NCBI RefSeq assembly: GCF_019320115.1
Contig: NC_089586.1
Location: forward strand, 806,001-870,000
Source: Miscanthus floridulus
Taxonomy: Eukaryota > Streptophyta > Magnoliopsida > Poales > Poaceae
Length of the DNA stretch: 64,000 nucleotides
Direction of reading: 5' to 3'
The translations under genes were made by a program, and so were the position numbers. Of this stretch, positions 33,501-45,004 are shown piece after piece (the first letter of the stretch is position 1; each line of letters starts with the position of its first letter). The notes below the pieces were generated by a model. That model did not search any database. It was not told where the DNA came from and worked only from the letters and a program-made list of their open reading frames with translations.

Positions 33501-35796
33501 GCTGCTACAGACGTCGTTGTTGCCACCATGGATGTGGAGGAGATCCTCTGCAACGTTGGCTAAGAGCCCTGAGGTGTTCTTAGGGTCTTTAATAATATTA
33601 AGTGAAAATAGTTCCTTTTAGTTCGTGCTCCTTGATTTTGCTTCTTTTTCATGCCACCGTCTTGTCGTGACCGCCGTTGGTTTGATCGCTCGAATGTCGT
33701 AGCCATGTAGCCCCGCCTAGGGATTGACATGTGGAGTTTGGCTCAGCGTGACCCTATTTTCGTGACCCAAGTGTCTATAGGATAGGCCAAGCGACATCAC
33801 ATCTTTCTTTACTTTTCTTTGAGTTGTGCGAGCACCTTCCTCTCCTTGCATTCACGCAGACATGAGGCTGAGTGATGCCACCGCTCGTGGAGTGTGAGTT
33901 CTTATGAGCAAAGTGCTAGTCATCCACGTACGACACCTGTCCTAGGCTTCTAGTGTGTGATGACCCTTACGTGAGGATCTTGTGTTATATAGGTGTCCTT
34001 GTCGCAGTGAACATGTTATGGATTTTGTGTGCATATGGCATTCGATCGGTGCATTCGCTTTGTCATTTTGCCATTACCTCACTTTTCTTCTAGTTTGGGC
34101 TAAGAATGTACATGATCCCCCTCGATCTCGTGCGTGTGGGTACATGTTTTAGCCCGGGGGCTGGCCCGCAGAGATAAAAGGTGTGTGACCCGATCATGTG
34201 GTAAGACATCGGGGAAGGGTCATCGATCTTGTGCGATGCAAGAAGAAAGCGGGTGAGCAGCTAGAGCCTTCTTTTCCTTTTTGGTCCTCCTTGAGCGAAT
34301 GGGTTCCCTACTTCCTTTTAGACTTGTGTGTGATTGAGAAATCAAGGCTTGGGTCACTGGTTCGTCAAGGTCAGGAGCACGATCAGAGAGAGCTCAAAAT
34401 GAGGGGGTCACTGGGACAATGACAAGCAATGCTACACCGAGGATCGTGGGTGCATGACTACATGAACTATCCCTGCAAGCCGAGCCTAATGGCTCGGTGG
34501 CTTGGATGTTGTTAGGGTGAAATGTACAGACATCATGTTCCCTGGTTGGCTCTAAATTTTCTGAGACTACAGGTGATCCTACACATGTATGTGGACGTGT
34601 TTAGGTACAGAGGCTAAGGTCAAAGTGGATGTGACTAACTGATGTACTGGAAGTGATTGTGAGACTGGTTGTCTTCACTCGGGGTGCAGCGAGGCCTCGA
34701 GCGTCTGTTCATGATAGAGTTGTTGTAGTCCCTGGGCCACAAGTTGTTGAAGGTGCTTATTTATCACTTGGAATGGTCATAGCCAGCGCAAATTGACCTC
34801 TCAGCTGGCTTTGGGTCAACCTTTGCCGGTTCGACATCCTCAGTGGGCCTGCGAGCCCCCGAGGGTGACTTCTTCGAATTCGGCCCGCTGTGGCTTCTGG
34901 TCGGGAGGGTTTGTGCATTCTGATGCTTGAGCCTTCGTGGCGCGATGACGTCGTGGTCATTGCATCCACGCCTCTAAGTGCAGTTGCTGCTCTCAACAAG
35001 GAGCTAGCGTGACTTGTCGCTGTTGAAATGGGGTCTGAATGCAACGTGGTTCGGTCCGCTCGAAGTGGCACGCGGTGTAGTCAGGGAGCCTGCTTCCTCG
35101 GATGCACTCGCCTTCGAGTGACAACTGACAATCCGCTAAGGTGTGAAGGGTGGTTTGTCTGCCAACCAGGGCTAGGTTCTGGTTCTGGGCTTGGCCTTTC
35201 AAGGTGTGGCGCCAGGTGGCCACCCAACCACTAGTTACATCACCACATGGCAGTGGGTGTTTTGTTGTTCACACGTGCCCTGATGCGCTGCGCTCCGCTG
35301 GTTGCGGAGGCACTGCTCGGAGAGTGGCTCTATCGTCGGACCTAGGCTTCCCACGTGGTTGGCCTAGACTGGGTAGAAGCTGGTGATGGGTGCTAGCCCA
35401 TTAGCGTGGATCACCTCATGGTGTCCCAAAAGGATGTGGCCAGTAGAGGCCATTCCTTGGGTGAGTTCATCATGAGCCATGGTCTTCTGGCTTCATAGAT
35501 GGAAGGCCTAGCCATGGTTGGTGATAAGTGAGGGTACGGGCCCCCAATATAGGTGTACTCTAGGATGCTGACGTTGAGGGGTAGTTCTAAGAGTGTGTCC
35601 ACCATAGACCGTGGGGTCTAGATTCCCGTAGCGGAGGTCTGGGGAGCGCCTGAAAGCAGACGCGGGCACTGGCCCTTTGACGCCGGTGAACTCATAGTTT
35701 TCATGGTGGATGTGGCCGTCATGGGCCATTCCATGGATGAGTCCACCGACGGTGTGACAAGCTATCACTTCCTTCTCAATAATTGAGATTTTGCGA
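30501..35796 (-). mobile_element. Internal region of a decayed, probably non-autonomous gypsy-like element
   Basis: This long stretch has no intact gag or pol and only short broken ORFs. It lies just inside a gypsy-type LTR and a primer-site-like sequence at its right end. Joined across the solo LTR it continues at 26284. The lack of any reverse transcriptase or integrase motif suggests a non-autonomous or heavily decayed member. Confidence 0.5.
33068..33563 (+). pseudogene. Broken transposon-borne ORF, antisense to its host element
   Basis: In plus orientation pieces such as EEEVAHLWGFIVAEDHEWAV, VAGIQQGASVALVAMQLQTR and EEQIAWVNDFTAATDVVVAT read in nearly one frame, with stops and shifts between. 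The style is that of the extra antisense ORFs carried by Tat-type gypsy elements of grasses. That assignment is from general resemblance only, and the product is not functional here. Confidence 0.35.
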
Positions 35797-35820
35797 CTAT
35801 CCCCTACCTGACACGACAAC

Positions 35821-36996
35821 TGTCGGTGTTTTGTAAACCGGACTAGTAAACTTATACGATTGTCGCGCTACTCTAAAAAGATGATGGTAGCATCCAAAAG
35901 ACAAGATGATTTATACTGGTTTAGGCCAGAGCCCTACATCCAGTCTCAAAGATGATCGAGTGCATGTTTCTCGCTTGAATGCTCTGAAGTTTTTACAATG
36001 GGGGTGCAAGAATGGTGGAAGAGGTTGGAGAGCTAGAGCTAGGAGATGGACTGCTTGAAGGAAATCTCTAGGAGCCCTACTATGATGGAGAATGAGTAAA
36101 TGGTAGAGGATCAAAGTCCCTTCCTCGGATGGGTTCCCTGGCTATCCTTATATAGAGTTTGGAGCTAGGGCTTGTACAAAGCAGTAGGTTCTCCTGACCG
36201 AAGAGTCATGAGCTTGAGGGAGAGCCTAACTAACTTGGCTTGCAAGCTACGCCATCTTGTGGTGCACGTTTAGGCTTGGTTGTCGTCATGGTCTTGTGGC
36301 CACGTCGTGGCATGGGTGTGATGTGGTGCTACTGTGCCGGTCGTGGCGGCACTGCAGTCACGGTGGTGGTTCGCCAGCCGTCCTGTGCGGCATGGTCCTC
36401 GTCGTGGTCTTCATCATCGCTCCCTGGTTTCTTGGGGCATCATATAGGAGTTGGCAGACACCCTTGTTGGTTTGAAGAACTAAGGGCCACAATCCCGACC
36501 GTCGAGGTCATGGCTCCTATCGGTCTGGATGGCCTCTAAGTCAATGCCTTCGTCGTGGATCCCATCCCATGGTGGATAGAATCGTACATGCGTCCTGTCA
36601 GACCGTATTTGGATGGTGGATCACCGTACTAGTTGTCACCACCGTGCGGTGTTGTCTTGTCTGCACAGCGTGGCGCAGGGATGTCGTCTGACCGGACCGA
36701 GGTGACCGTTGTCCCCTCGGTCCTTGCGGAGTTAGTGTAGCATGCCTGTTCTTGTTAGAGCAAGCACGCTTGGCTGCTCTTGACCTCTCCCCGTTCCTCC
36801 CAGGGGTCAGGACGGTGGAGTGGTCGTGTGTCTCTCGTGCGCTGGGCGGCTAAGTCTGCTGAAGGGGTCGTGGCCAGCCCCCGCCTTAGCGCTTGGCCTG
36901 GTTCTCTTGGATCAGCCTAGCCTCAGTCGTTCAGGCCTTCGCTAGCTGATATATTGTGGGCCACATGGTCCACTAACTAATCGGTGCCTTGAGACA
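35821..36996 (-). repeat. Gypsy-type LTR, 5' LTR of the decayed element
   Basis: The left edge reads TGTCGGTGTTTTGTAAACCG on the plus strand, the inverted end of LTRs common in grass gypsy elements. The sequence immediately left (minus strand TTGTCGTGTCAGGTAGGGG, 35819-35801) looks like a drifted primer site, which makes this a 5' LTR in minus orientation. The right edge is uncertain; GAGACA at 36991-36996 would complete a TG...CA pair. Confidence 0.55.
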
Positions 36997-37800
36997 CCCG
37001 GGGTTATAACCCCGACCGGTGGAATGTCAAATTCCAAGCCAAATAGCCTAATTTATTAAGTAGATTTCAATTCCTCCAAATGAAAAGATTCAAATGGCCC
37101 CTTAGCTAAATTGTGCTTATAAGAGAGAGCTTCAATTTCCAAATGAATTTATAAGTGAAAAGGGTATCCTATCCTAGTTTATCAAGTACGCATACATTGA
37201 TCGCACGTAGAATTGACCATGATTATGTAGATCATAGCTAAAACCATTCCTGTAATTTGAAAGTTGAACATTGGCTATTTTGACAACTAGGTTAAGCCAA
37301 GCCGTCAATTTAACCTCAATTAAAGCTCTGCAAAAAGAGACATTAATAGGCACTTGATTCATGATCGTCTCCATAGTTACATGAGGATAATCGGCTATGT
37401 TGTGCATGCTGGAAAATTGCTCTTTAGGGGTGAGGAGCCTACCCATGTGTCTTCCCAAAATCAGTTTCTGCACCATCTCTTATTTTGAAAGACCCACACC
37501 TCATAAAATCCTCCATAACCCTTATCACCAAATTTCATCTACGCAAATATGCAATCACTTCTATGTTATTGAAAAATATAGTATAGGTTTCCTTCCTAGT
37601 CATCAATTTTTAATTGTGCAACTCTTATTATGTGCCACTGTCATCAACTCATCATCAATTTTGGCCTCCATTTGTGCAAACTAGAAATCTCTCTATATTT
37701 TTAAAATTGTAGCAATAATGGTATATTGCTGGATGTGAAATCAAAAGTCATAGCAGAGAAGGGAACTTGCATATTTAAATGGCATACAAGAGATAAGGTA
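36997..37800. other. Unassigned sequence with a block similar to 11866-12010
   Basis: AT-rich with no gene. 37536-37680 resembles the intergenic stretch before the PGG gene (shared TATTGAAAAATA-like and TCATCAATTTTTAATTGTGC words). Confidence 0.4.
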
Positions 37801-38139
37801 CTCCCTCAGTCTCAAGATTACTGACGTCCTAGGACTCAAAGCTTGTCCCAAAAGTATTGACGTTATAGCCTCCTACTCTAACCCAATCAGACATCAATCA
37901 TCCATGTCCTATCACTTTTCGAATAGAAAAATGAAAAACAAGTCTAGCGTTGGATGATGGTGGAGCTGTGTAGGAGCGCTGGAGCGGTGGCCAGGCACGG
38001 AAGCAGAGCAAGGAGAGCAATGAATGCGCACGTCATTCCAAATTTTCAGTAGATGTGATGGTTGCTTTGCAGGGATAATAGTGTCTTTTTACTTCCTACC
38101 TTGGTTACCGGTTCCAATCCTAGAACGTGACAGAGGAAG
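37801..38139. mobile_element. Stowaway-like MITE with TA target duplication
   Basis: The left end CTCCCTCAGTCTCA and the inverted right end CTTCCTCTGTCACG resemble the Stowaway consensus CTCCCTCCGTC. TA flanks both ends (37799-37800 and 38140-38141). It is non-coding, 339 bp. Confidence 0.65.
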
Positions 38140-38665
38140 TAGGTTATAATGGCACAACAGAATCTTCAAGAAAAAAAAAGAGTTGACAAGAGAGATATGA
38201 TAGGTTTTAATGGTACAACAGAATCTTCAGTCTTCAAGAAAAAAAAAAGAGTCGGCAGGAGGGGCTACCTAGGAGCGAAGCCATGGGACGACTATCCCCT
38301 CCGCGACTCAACAGGAGTGGGAGGAGTGGGCTCGTTAGTCAGCGGGTTGTGCAGCCGGGCACGGAGCTTCAGCTAGGCATGAACCCTAACCTCCATGCAA
38401 ATTCAAGCTCAATTATAAAATATAGTACACATCAGGGGCCCGTATGAAGGTGCTCCATGTAGACGTGTAGTCATCTCACAACATGAATAAGCCCCCATAG
38501 AACCCAGCCACATGCCAACTCTTTGCCCTCCAAGTCTGGAGTCACAAGCGTTCACCACGACGTTGAATTGGTAGCCTTGTTTATTTAGGTCCCTTGCGGT
38601 TGAGATCACGGTTTGGTACTAACAGAGAATTAACTACGCACCTTTCCCTTTCCCTTTCCATGTCT
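38140..38665. other. Unassigned sequence
   Basis: It contains two A-rich direct repeats (AATCTTCAAGAAAAAAAAAG near 38161 and a similar stretch near 38221), each followed by AGTTGACA- or AGTCGGCA-like words, which looks like a small local duplication. No gene is seen. Confidence 0.4.
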
Positions 38666-38846
38666 CCAGTATATTTTTCTTGTATTGGACAGGTTCAACA
38701 GGAAGACCGTAAGTCCGTACCAGCAACGGACGCCATGAAGCTTGTGGTATTGCTGTAGAAGAAGGCCTTGTACCGCCTCGGGTAGTTGTCGACGCCCACT
38801 TGCCGGCGCCGTGCTCCAGCCAGAACTTGCCGGGCGGAGTCAGCCC
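38666..38846 (-). pseudogene. Displaced fragment of PGG repeat 4
   Basis: Read on the minus strand it follows 14096-14300 of the five-PGG gene closely: GGCTGACTCCGCCCGGCAAG, then TGGAGCACGGC, a gap of about 20-30 bases, then ACTACCCGAGGCGGTACAAG through CTGTCCAATACA to ATACTGGA. It includes the unusual PPGK form that marks repeat 4. Small indels break the frame. No flanking PGG sequence is present on either side, so it is an isolated 181-bp relic. Confidence 0.88.
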
Positions 38847-39271
38847 GAGAGAAAAAGACAAAACGAGGCCCTTAAAGCCCGAAAGAAAGGGCTTGTTGAA
38901 TAGCCCATGCAATTTGATGGGCGGCAGAATTGCCGCGCCACACGGCCTTTTCGGCTAGTCACGGATTCCGTTTCCCCACTTCGCCCGTCGACCCCTGCGC
39001 CGCCTTGCCTCTGTTCTCCGTGACGCCAGAATTCCGGCCCGCGCGCAAGATCATGGCCCATGGGAGTGGGAGCCTGAAACCCTCGCTCGGCTGCTCGCGA
39101 TTGCAGGTAGCTCTGCGGACTCCGGAGACAAATATTTGACGCGGTGACGGCTGAGACGAAATCTGGAAATGCAGAAAGGCTGGTTATTAATGCAACAATC
39201 CCCTAGACGATAGACTAGCACGATCGATCGATCATCTCACGTGTCCATAACTAGCTGAATCGATCTGTCCT
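38847..39271. other. Unassigned sequence
   Basis: Moderately GC-rich with short ORFs and no recognisable domain. Confidence 0.3.
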
Positions 39272-39600
39272 GGGGTGTTTGGTTTCTTACACAGGATTTC
39301 AGTCCATGTCTCATCGAATGTTTGGACACATACATGGAGTATTAAATATAAATAAAAAAAATAACTAATTATATAGATTATGACTAATTTGCGAGACGAA
39401 TTTTTTAAGTCTAATTAGTCCATGATTTGACAATGTGGTGCTACAGTAAATATGTGGTTAATTAGGCTTAATAGATTCGTCTCGTAAATTAGTCTCCATC
39501 TATGTAATTAGTTTTTTAATTAACTCATGTTTAGTCCTCCTAATTAATATCCGAACATCCGATATGACACGGACTAAACTTTAGTATGATCAAACACCCC
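39272..39600. mobile_element. MITE with GGGGTGTTTG terminal inverted repeats
   Basis: The left end GGGGTGTTTGGTTTC and the inverted right end GGGGTGTTTGATCAT bound 329 bp. Inside are TACATGGAGTATTAAATA, GAGACGAATT, TAATTAGTCCATGATTTGAC, GGTGCTACAGTAA and GATTCGTCTCGTAAATTAG. This is the best-preserved copy of the family at 49-300 and 5021-5325. No target duplication is visible. Confidence 0.8.
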
Positions 39601-40044
39601 GCAGCAACTTTTTCGTCTGGCAGATTGGCGCAGCAAGATTCACCCGCGGATCTATCATCTATTCATGTCGCCGCAACACGCGCGCGCGGGGCGTGAACGC
39701 TGGCAGGAGGCTGCGGAGCGTTCGGGGCAGGCACGACGGCGACTGCTCAGGTAGCTAGCAGGGACACAGAGACATGGCGCGAGCCCCGGACAGGCTCAGT
39801 CTGCTGCCCGCGCGTTGTAGCTGTAGCTGTACTCCTGCGTCCATGCATGCATGCGCCCGAAACTGCTCACGTGTACGGCCCGGCCTGCAGGCTGCTATGT
39901 CGCGGATGATTGGGAGCCCTCCGTCCTAAAATAAAAAGGGGATTTCCGGGTGTTGTTTTGTCTCTTAGTCAATAAGTTTGCTATGCCTACGATTTTGTTG
40001 AGATTCGAGTTATCTTCGGTGGCTTTCTTTCTTGTTGGGCCGTT
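39601..40044. other. Unassigned GC-rich sequence
   Basis: No gene seen. 39917-39947 (CCCTCCGTCCTAAAATAAAA) looks like one end of a Stowaway MITE without its partner. Confidence 0.35.
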
Positions 40045-40227
40045 TCAGTTTCTTGTTGGGCTGTGTATCAGTGACCGGCCGCGCAGCCGCGACCCGCCGT
40101 GTCCGCGCCGAGCTCGAGGCACGTCGGGAACCACAGCTTCACCGGACGCCGCGATGAGCAGCAGCTGCCTTTCTGCCTCGTCCCGAGCTTCCTCGTCGTC
40201 GGTGCTGCTCGTGACCATACTGGACAT
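40045..40227 (-). pseudogene. Fragment resembling the N-terminus of a Harbinger-type transposase
   Basis: The 60-residue frame has a Ser/Asp/Glu-rich start (MSSMVTSSTDDEEARDEAER), then a short hydrophobic AA-rich segment, then RGHGGSRLRGRSLIH. This order (acidic start, LLLxAA, GGSxxGRxxxHR) is typical of the non-catalytic start of plant ALP1/HARBI1-like transposases. It stops before any catalytic domain. Assignment is by resemblance only. Confidence 0.4.
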
Positions 40228-42155
40228 GTTTCCCTAAAAAAAGATAGAATCGTATACTCGGACTACTTTTTTTTGGAATAGTGCTCGTATGCAGACATGC
40301 AGTGTGAAAATGTTCCATGAACATGTTATATATATATGGAGTATATAGGGAACAAAAATTGTTTGACACCGATGAATAAGTATAGAATTGTTGGATCCCG
40401 ATGAATAAGTACAGTACTGCTTGAGCACGTCGTTGGCATTTGTAAAGGAAATGAGAATTCAGTAATATGTTTCAGTACATGGTTCTTTTGTCAGTTGTTC
40501 ATTTGTAGAAGTTGTTATTTTTTATATATAATAATTTGGTCTGATTCCACACCTTTGAGTGAGGATGAAGCTGGATGTTTATTCCCATTGTCTTAAAAAA
40601 AAGAAGTTGTTCTTTTATTCAGTTTCAGCTATTATGTTTTTCGAGTGTCAGTGGTTCAATATTTATGTTATTTAGAAACCATGCTTCATTGGAGTTAAAT
40701 AACTTGTTACCTGGTATCTTTGCCATTTGTTTTTTTCAAGTGTAGTCTTTTGTGTCATCTTTTAAATTTGTCCTGTAGATTTTAGTCAGATGTTTCCATT
40801 AACTTGTAGTTTATTTTATGTCTAGGGCAAGTTTTTGGTAATCTGATTCTATTAGTTGCTAGTTCTTTTGTCAGTGGTTGAGTTTCAGAATTTGTTGTTT
40901 TGTTTAGTCAAGTTATTTTATTTGTTCAGTATTATTTCCATTTAAAATATTCTATTTAGTTTCAGTTCAATGAGTTATGAGATTTAGTGGTTCATTTTTT
41001 TTTTCATTTTCCTTTTTGAGGGGGGAGGTTTAACTCTGGGGGAGGATCCAATGCTCAACTTATGTACTTACCGAGGCAAGAGCTGCAATCCCTCTGCTCC
41101 TTCTGTTCCCTCCTCTTCTCTCATCCTACTAGACGAAGACGAAGATGTCGTCGCCTCCATGTTGCTCCACCACACCAAACCCTGTTATCTTGCCACTACT
41201 AGTAGCACCGACCCTGTTACGTAGTTGGAATGTGCTATTAGTTTTAGTCCAATGAGTTATGAGATTCAATGGTTTATTTTTTTTATTTCCTAGATGTTGT
41301 ATTCTTATATGTTTTATTTTCTTCATCTGAGGTATTTTTTTAATGATTTTTAGAACCTGCAACACCTTTGTAGAAAAGATTAAGGCAAGATACCCCAATG
41401 AATCTAATTCATCCTCTAGGTAGAAAAGAAGTTGAGAAAGGAGGCGTTGATCTTGGCAGCAAGGTTTTCTCTCTCTCTTTGTTTTTATTGGTCAGTTCAA
41501 CCTAATCCAACCTTGTTTTTTTTCAATTTTGTGGATTTATCCTAGTTGTTAGGAATTTGAGAAAATTGATTTTCACTTCGAATGGTTTGATATTTTATTT
41601 GGCTCCATATTGTGTTTATTTTTTAAAAAAATTTGTAGGTTATTCAAAATAACCCCATAGATGCACCTGTGAAGCATGCTAACAAAATTATTGGTGGTTC
41701 GAATTCTGCTAAATCATTTGTAAGGGTAAGTATAATTTTTAATTTGTTTCGGTTTCAACTAATCTTAATCCTTAAAAGTTTTGTCGTAGTTTTCTTCTTT
41801 CTCATCATTTTTTTCTTAGCACTCAAGTTGAATCTTTATGTCACGTGAGGACGTGAGGTGCCTCTTTCCTTTCTCTCACGTGAATGGATCGGATCCTGTG
41901 GAGGTCAGTAGTAGGGTGTGATCCACTCGTTGTTTGAGATCTGGTTGTTGGCAGTTTTAGTTTTTCAATCACTTTTTTTATTGTGCTTGGTGGATTTATT
42001 TCGGGTTGTTTTATTGTCCCATATCTTCTAGATTTTAAATTAGATGGACTTATGACGTGTCAGTCTTTGATTGGTTGAAAATCTGGTTGATTTAATGAAA
42101 TAAAATCAATCAAAAGTTGTCTAGTCGCTTTCAAATAAAAAGTACATCTAGAGTT
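40228..42155. other. T-rich sequence with exon-like pieces
   Basis: Mostly T-rich. 40966-41005 and 41241-41285 are related copies (AATGAGTTATGAGATT...GGTT). Two pieces look like exons on the plus strand. One is about 41380-41463, ending GGCGTTGATCTTGGCAGCAAG. The other is 41640-41726, bounded by TTTGTAG and GTAAG, reading VIQNNPIDAPVKHANKIIGG and onward. They may join, but a stop near 41372 and a weak donor at 41464 argue that this is a relic. The gene is not recognised. Confidence 0.3.
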
Positions 42156-42627
42156 TAAGGGCGTGTTTGTTTTCGCTTATAATCGGAATCGAGGTGAAAA
42201 GAAGCGAGAATCCCACCCAAACACCCTCGCTTATTTTAGATTATGTAACCATCGGGGAGGTGAAAACAATCCTAAATGAACTTGTACCGGCGTTTTGAGG
42301 ACCGCGAGCGAGCGACTGCGTTTCCCACACCGCAACTCTTTTTCCACCCTCTGCCCCTCCGCTCACCCGTCCATCTCCCGTCCGCTCCCCTCCACTAGCG
42401 ACTCTCGCTCGCTAGGGTTCACGCCGCCGCTTCCACTCGGGTCACCCCCTCCCCTCCACTCGCGCCGCCCCTCCCCTCCACTCGCGCCGCCCCCTCCCGC
42501 TCCCTGTCCCTGTCATCTTCTCCGGAGGCACCCGCAGCTGTTCGGTCGGTGGAGGCCGGCTCCCCCGTCGTCCTTTCCTCTGCTCCTACTGAAGGTGTTC
42601 CGCTTCGTCTACGACCCCCCCGTCCTG

Positions 42628-42759
42628 GTTCCCTTGATTTGTTGAGGTACTTTTCTTCATACCTGATCTATGGATTGCTTTGATTTTTATTGCGTTCCCT
42701 TGATTTGTTGAGGTACTTTTCTTCATACCCGATCTATGGATTGCTTTGATTTGTATTGC
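42628..42759. repeat. 66-bp tandem duplication inside the Harbinger element
   Basis: 42628-42693 and 42694-42759 are head-to-tail copies beginning GTTCCCTTGATTTGTTGAGG, with two substitutions between them. They lie in the non-coding leader of the transposon. Confidence 0.92.
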
Positions 42760-43406
42760 AAAAGGACGAATTATAGTCACAAAGAGAGTGCTTGCATTGC
42801 GTTGCGTCCAAACGGCGGCTAGCTGTGGGATCATATCACCACCGGCCGCTAGGGGACATGGAGAAGGAAGCTACATATCTGGATTCGGTTCAGTCGATCG
42901 GGGTTCAGAAATTAAATCAGAGACTTTAGAGATGTCGGGCCATTTTTGTTGTCACTTTTTGGCTTTTGGCCTGCATAGCGCTGGCTGGCTGGATGAATCT
43001 GCCAAGCAGCAGTTCCAGACTCTGAGGCACTAGCTAGTACACCTGCCAGCCCCATGCATGTACGCACTCACTGACTTGTTTATTGGCTCCTTAAGACTTA
43101 TATTAATAAGCAGGAATATATATAATAATGGGATCTTGCAGCAAGAACCATGCATGCATGCAGGCTTCTCCAATCCAATGCTAGTTTTGTTCTATTTTAT
43201 GCTATTAATATGGCTCTCTAGATCGAGCAATGTTTTGCCAATTGGTCATGTTTCGCTGTAGTATACTACTATATACTATTAGTTCCAGGCTCTGAATGCT
43301 TTTTGTTTTAGGAATTGGAGCTGCATTGCTTTGGTTAGGAATTTTTCTTCAAATATAATGCTGAATGCTTGTGTTTTATATATTTATTAGTCTGTGGAGA
43401 TTTGAA

Positions 43407-43784
43407 ATGGACAAGTCCACAAAAGTTCAGGCAAAATGGGATGCTTTTTCTGCTAAGGCCTTCAATGACATTTGTGTGGAAGAAGTTCTTGCCCACAATA
43501 GGCCTGGACATTGTTTGAATAGTCTGGGCTATGCAAATCTAGTCCGAAAGTTCTTTGAACGTACCAAGAGGCCTTATAATGAGTCACAAATGAAGAACAG
43601 ATGGGATACAATGAAGAAGAAATATAACCAATGGAAAACTTTGAACATGAGAGCTACTGGATTAGGGAGGAATCCTAACATTGGTTGTATTGTGGCTTCT
43701 GATGAATGGTGGGCAGAGCAAAATGCGATGAGCATACAATCCACAAGTATTTTTCTTATATGCAAGTTGTTATGTTTTCTCTGA
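43407..43784 (+). CDS. Harbinger ORF1: Myb/SANT-like DNA-binding protein
   Basis: A 125-residue frame starting [14 protein letters not shown]. It has the three spaced tryptophans or aromatics of the plant Myb/SANT-like domain: KWDAF near residue 11, [16 protein letters not shown] at about 58-73, and DEWWAEQN near 97. In PIF/Harbinger elements this protein works with the transposase, binding the element ends and aiding nuclear import. The frame ends in hydrophobic sequence just after a possible donor (CCACAA/GTATTT at about 43745), so the mature protein may continue into another exon or be truncated. Confidence 0.75.
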   Translation: MDKSTKVQAKWDAFSAKAFNDICVEEVLAHNRPGHCLNSLGYANLVRKFFERTKRPYNESQMKNRWDTMKKKYNQWKTLNMRATGLGRNPNIGCIVASDEWWAEQNAMSIQSTSIFLICKLLCFL

Positions 43785-43836
43785 AAACAACTATTTTTTT
43801 TTCATTTACTTTTTCCACACAATTGCTTTGGAGTGC

Positions 43837-45004
43837 ATGGGTAGTACCGGTAGAAAGAAAGCTGAAATTCCTATGACAATTCCAACTATGACTGGAATCC
43901 AGTGGGTTGAGATCACACTCCAAAATCCAACTGAATGTTATAACATGTTCAGAATGAGAAGGTCAGTTTTCCTACACCTTCATGACACCTTGGTAGAAAA
44001 TTATGGCTTCAAAGCAAGTAGAGGAATGTGTACGAAGGAAGCCTTAGCAATGTTTTTGTGGGCATGTGGTGCACCTCAATCATTTAGGCAAGTGAAGAAC
44101 AAGTTCACCCACTCATTAGAAACTATTAGCAGGAAATTTACAGAGGTACTTAAGTGTGTCATGCAGTTGGCTTTTTACATTGTGAGGCCTACATATCCAC
44201 ATTTTAGTTCTATACATCCTAAGCTACAAAAGCTAGGTTTTTGCCTCATTTCAAAGATTGCATTGGTGCAATCGATGGCACACATATACCAGTAACTGTT
44301 CCATTGCATGAGCAACCTAAATACATTGGTCGTCATGGTTATGCTTCGCAAAATGTAATGGCGGTCTGTGACTTTGATATGCGGTTCATATTTGTTGTCA
44401 CTGGTTGGCCCGGATCTGTGCATGACAGTCGTGTCTTATTGGATACTCTAGTCACATACAAGCAACAATTCCCACACCCTCCCGAAGGTATGTATCTTTT
44501 GGACTCAAATCATTTTTTTGCAATTGACAAGGATATGAGGTGTTAAGTAACCTACAATTACAAAATGTAGGGAAGTATTATCTCGTCGATTCAGGATATC
44601 CTAATAAAAAAGGATATCTTGCACCATACAATGGACAAAGGTACCATGTTTCTGAATGGCAACACGGTCGTACCCCAGTGGGATTCAAGGAGGTGTTCAA
44701 TAATGCGCATTCAAGTTTGAGAAACGTGATTGAGAGGTCATTTGGAGTCCTAAAGATGAAATGGCGCATTCTCTTGAAGATGCCCAAATATTCAGTGAAC
44801 AAGCAATAAAAAATTATAGTTGCTTGTATGGCCCTTCACAATTTCATTATAGACAATTCCATAAATGATGCTCACTTTCAATCAAATATCCAAGAAGAAG
44901 GTACAGATGGACCCGAATCCAGCTCGGGTGAAGGAAGTGCTTCTGGAGATGATATGGATATGAGTGCTTTGCGTGATGCTATAGCCACGGCTATGGTTGG
45001 TTGA
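43837..45004 (+). pseudogene. Harbinger DDE transposase, frameshifted and with a premature stop
   Basis: The N-terminal helix-turn-helix part (ALAMFLWACGAPQSFRQVKN) is open to about 44230. A single-base-type frameshift near 44233 then moves the reading into a second frame carrying GAIDGTHIPV (first catalytic Asp) and GWPGSVHDSRVL (second Asp). An intron with GT at 44487 and AG at about 44571 restores continuity to KYYLVDSGYPNKKGY and NVIERSFGVLK (catalytic Glu). A TAA at 44807-44809 interrupts the frame shortly before the conserved MALHNF block, after which it runs open to the TGA at 45002-45004. All three catalytic acids survive, so decay is recent. Confidence 0.85.
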
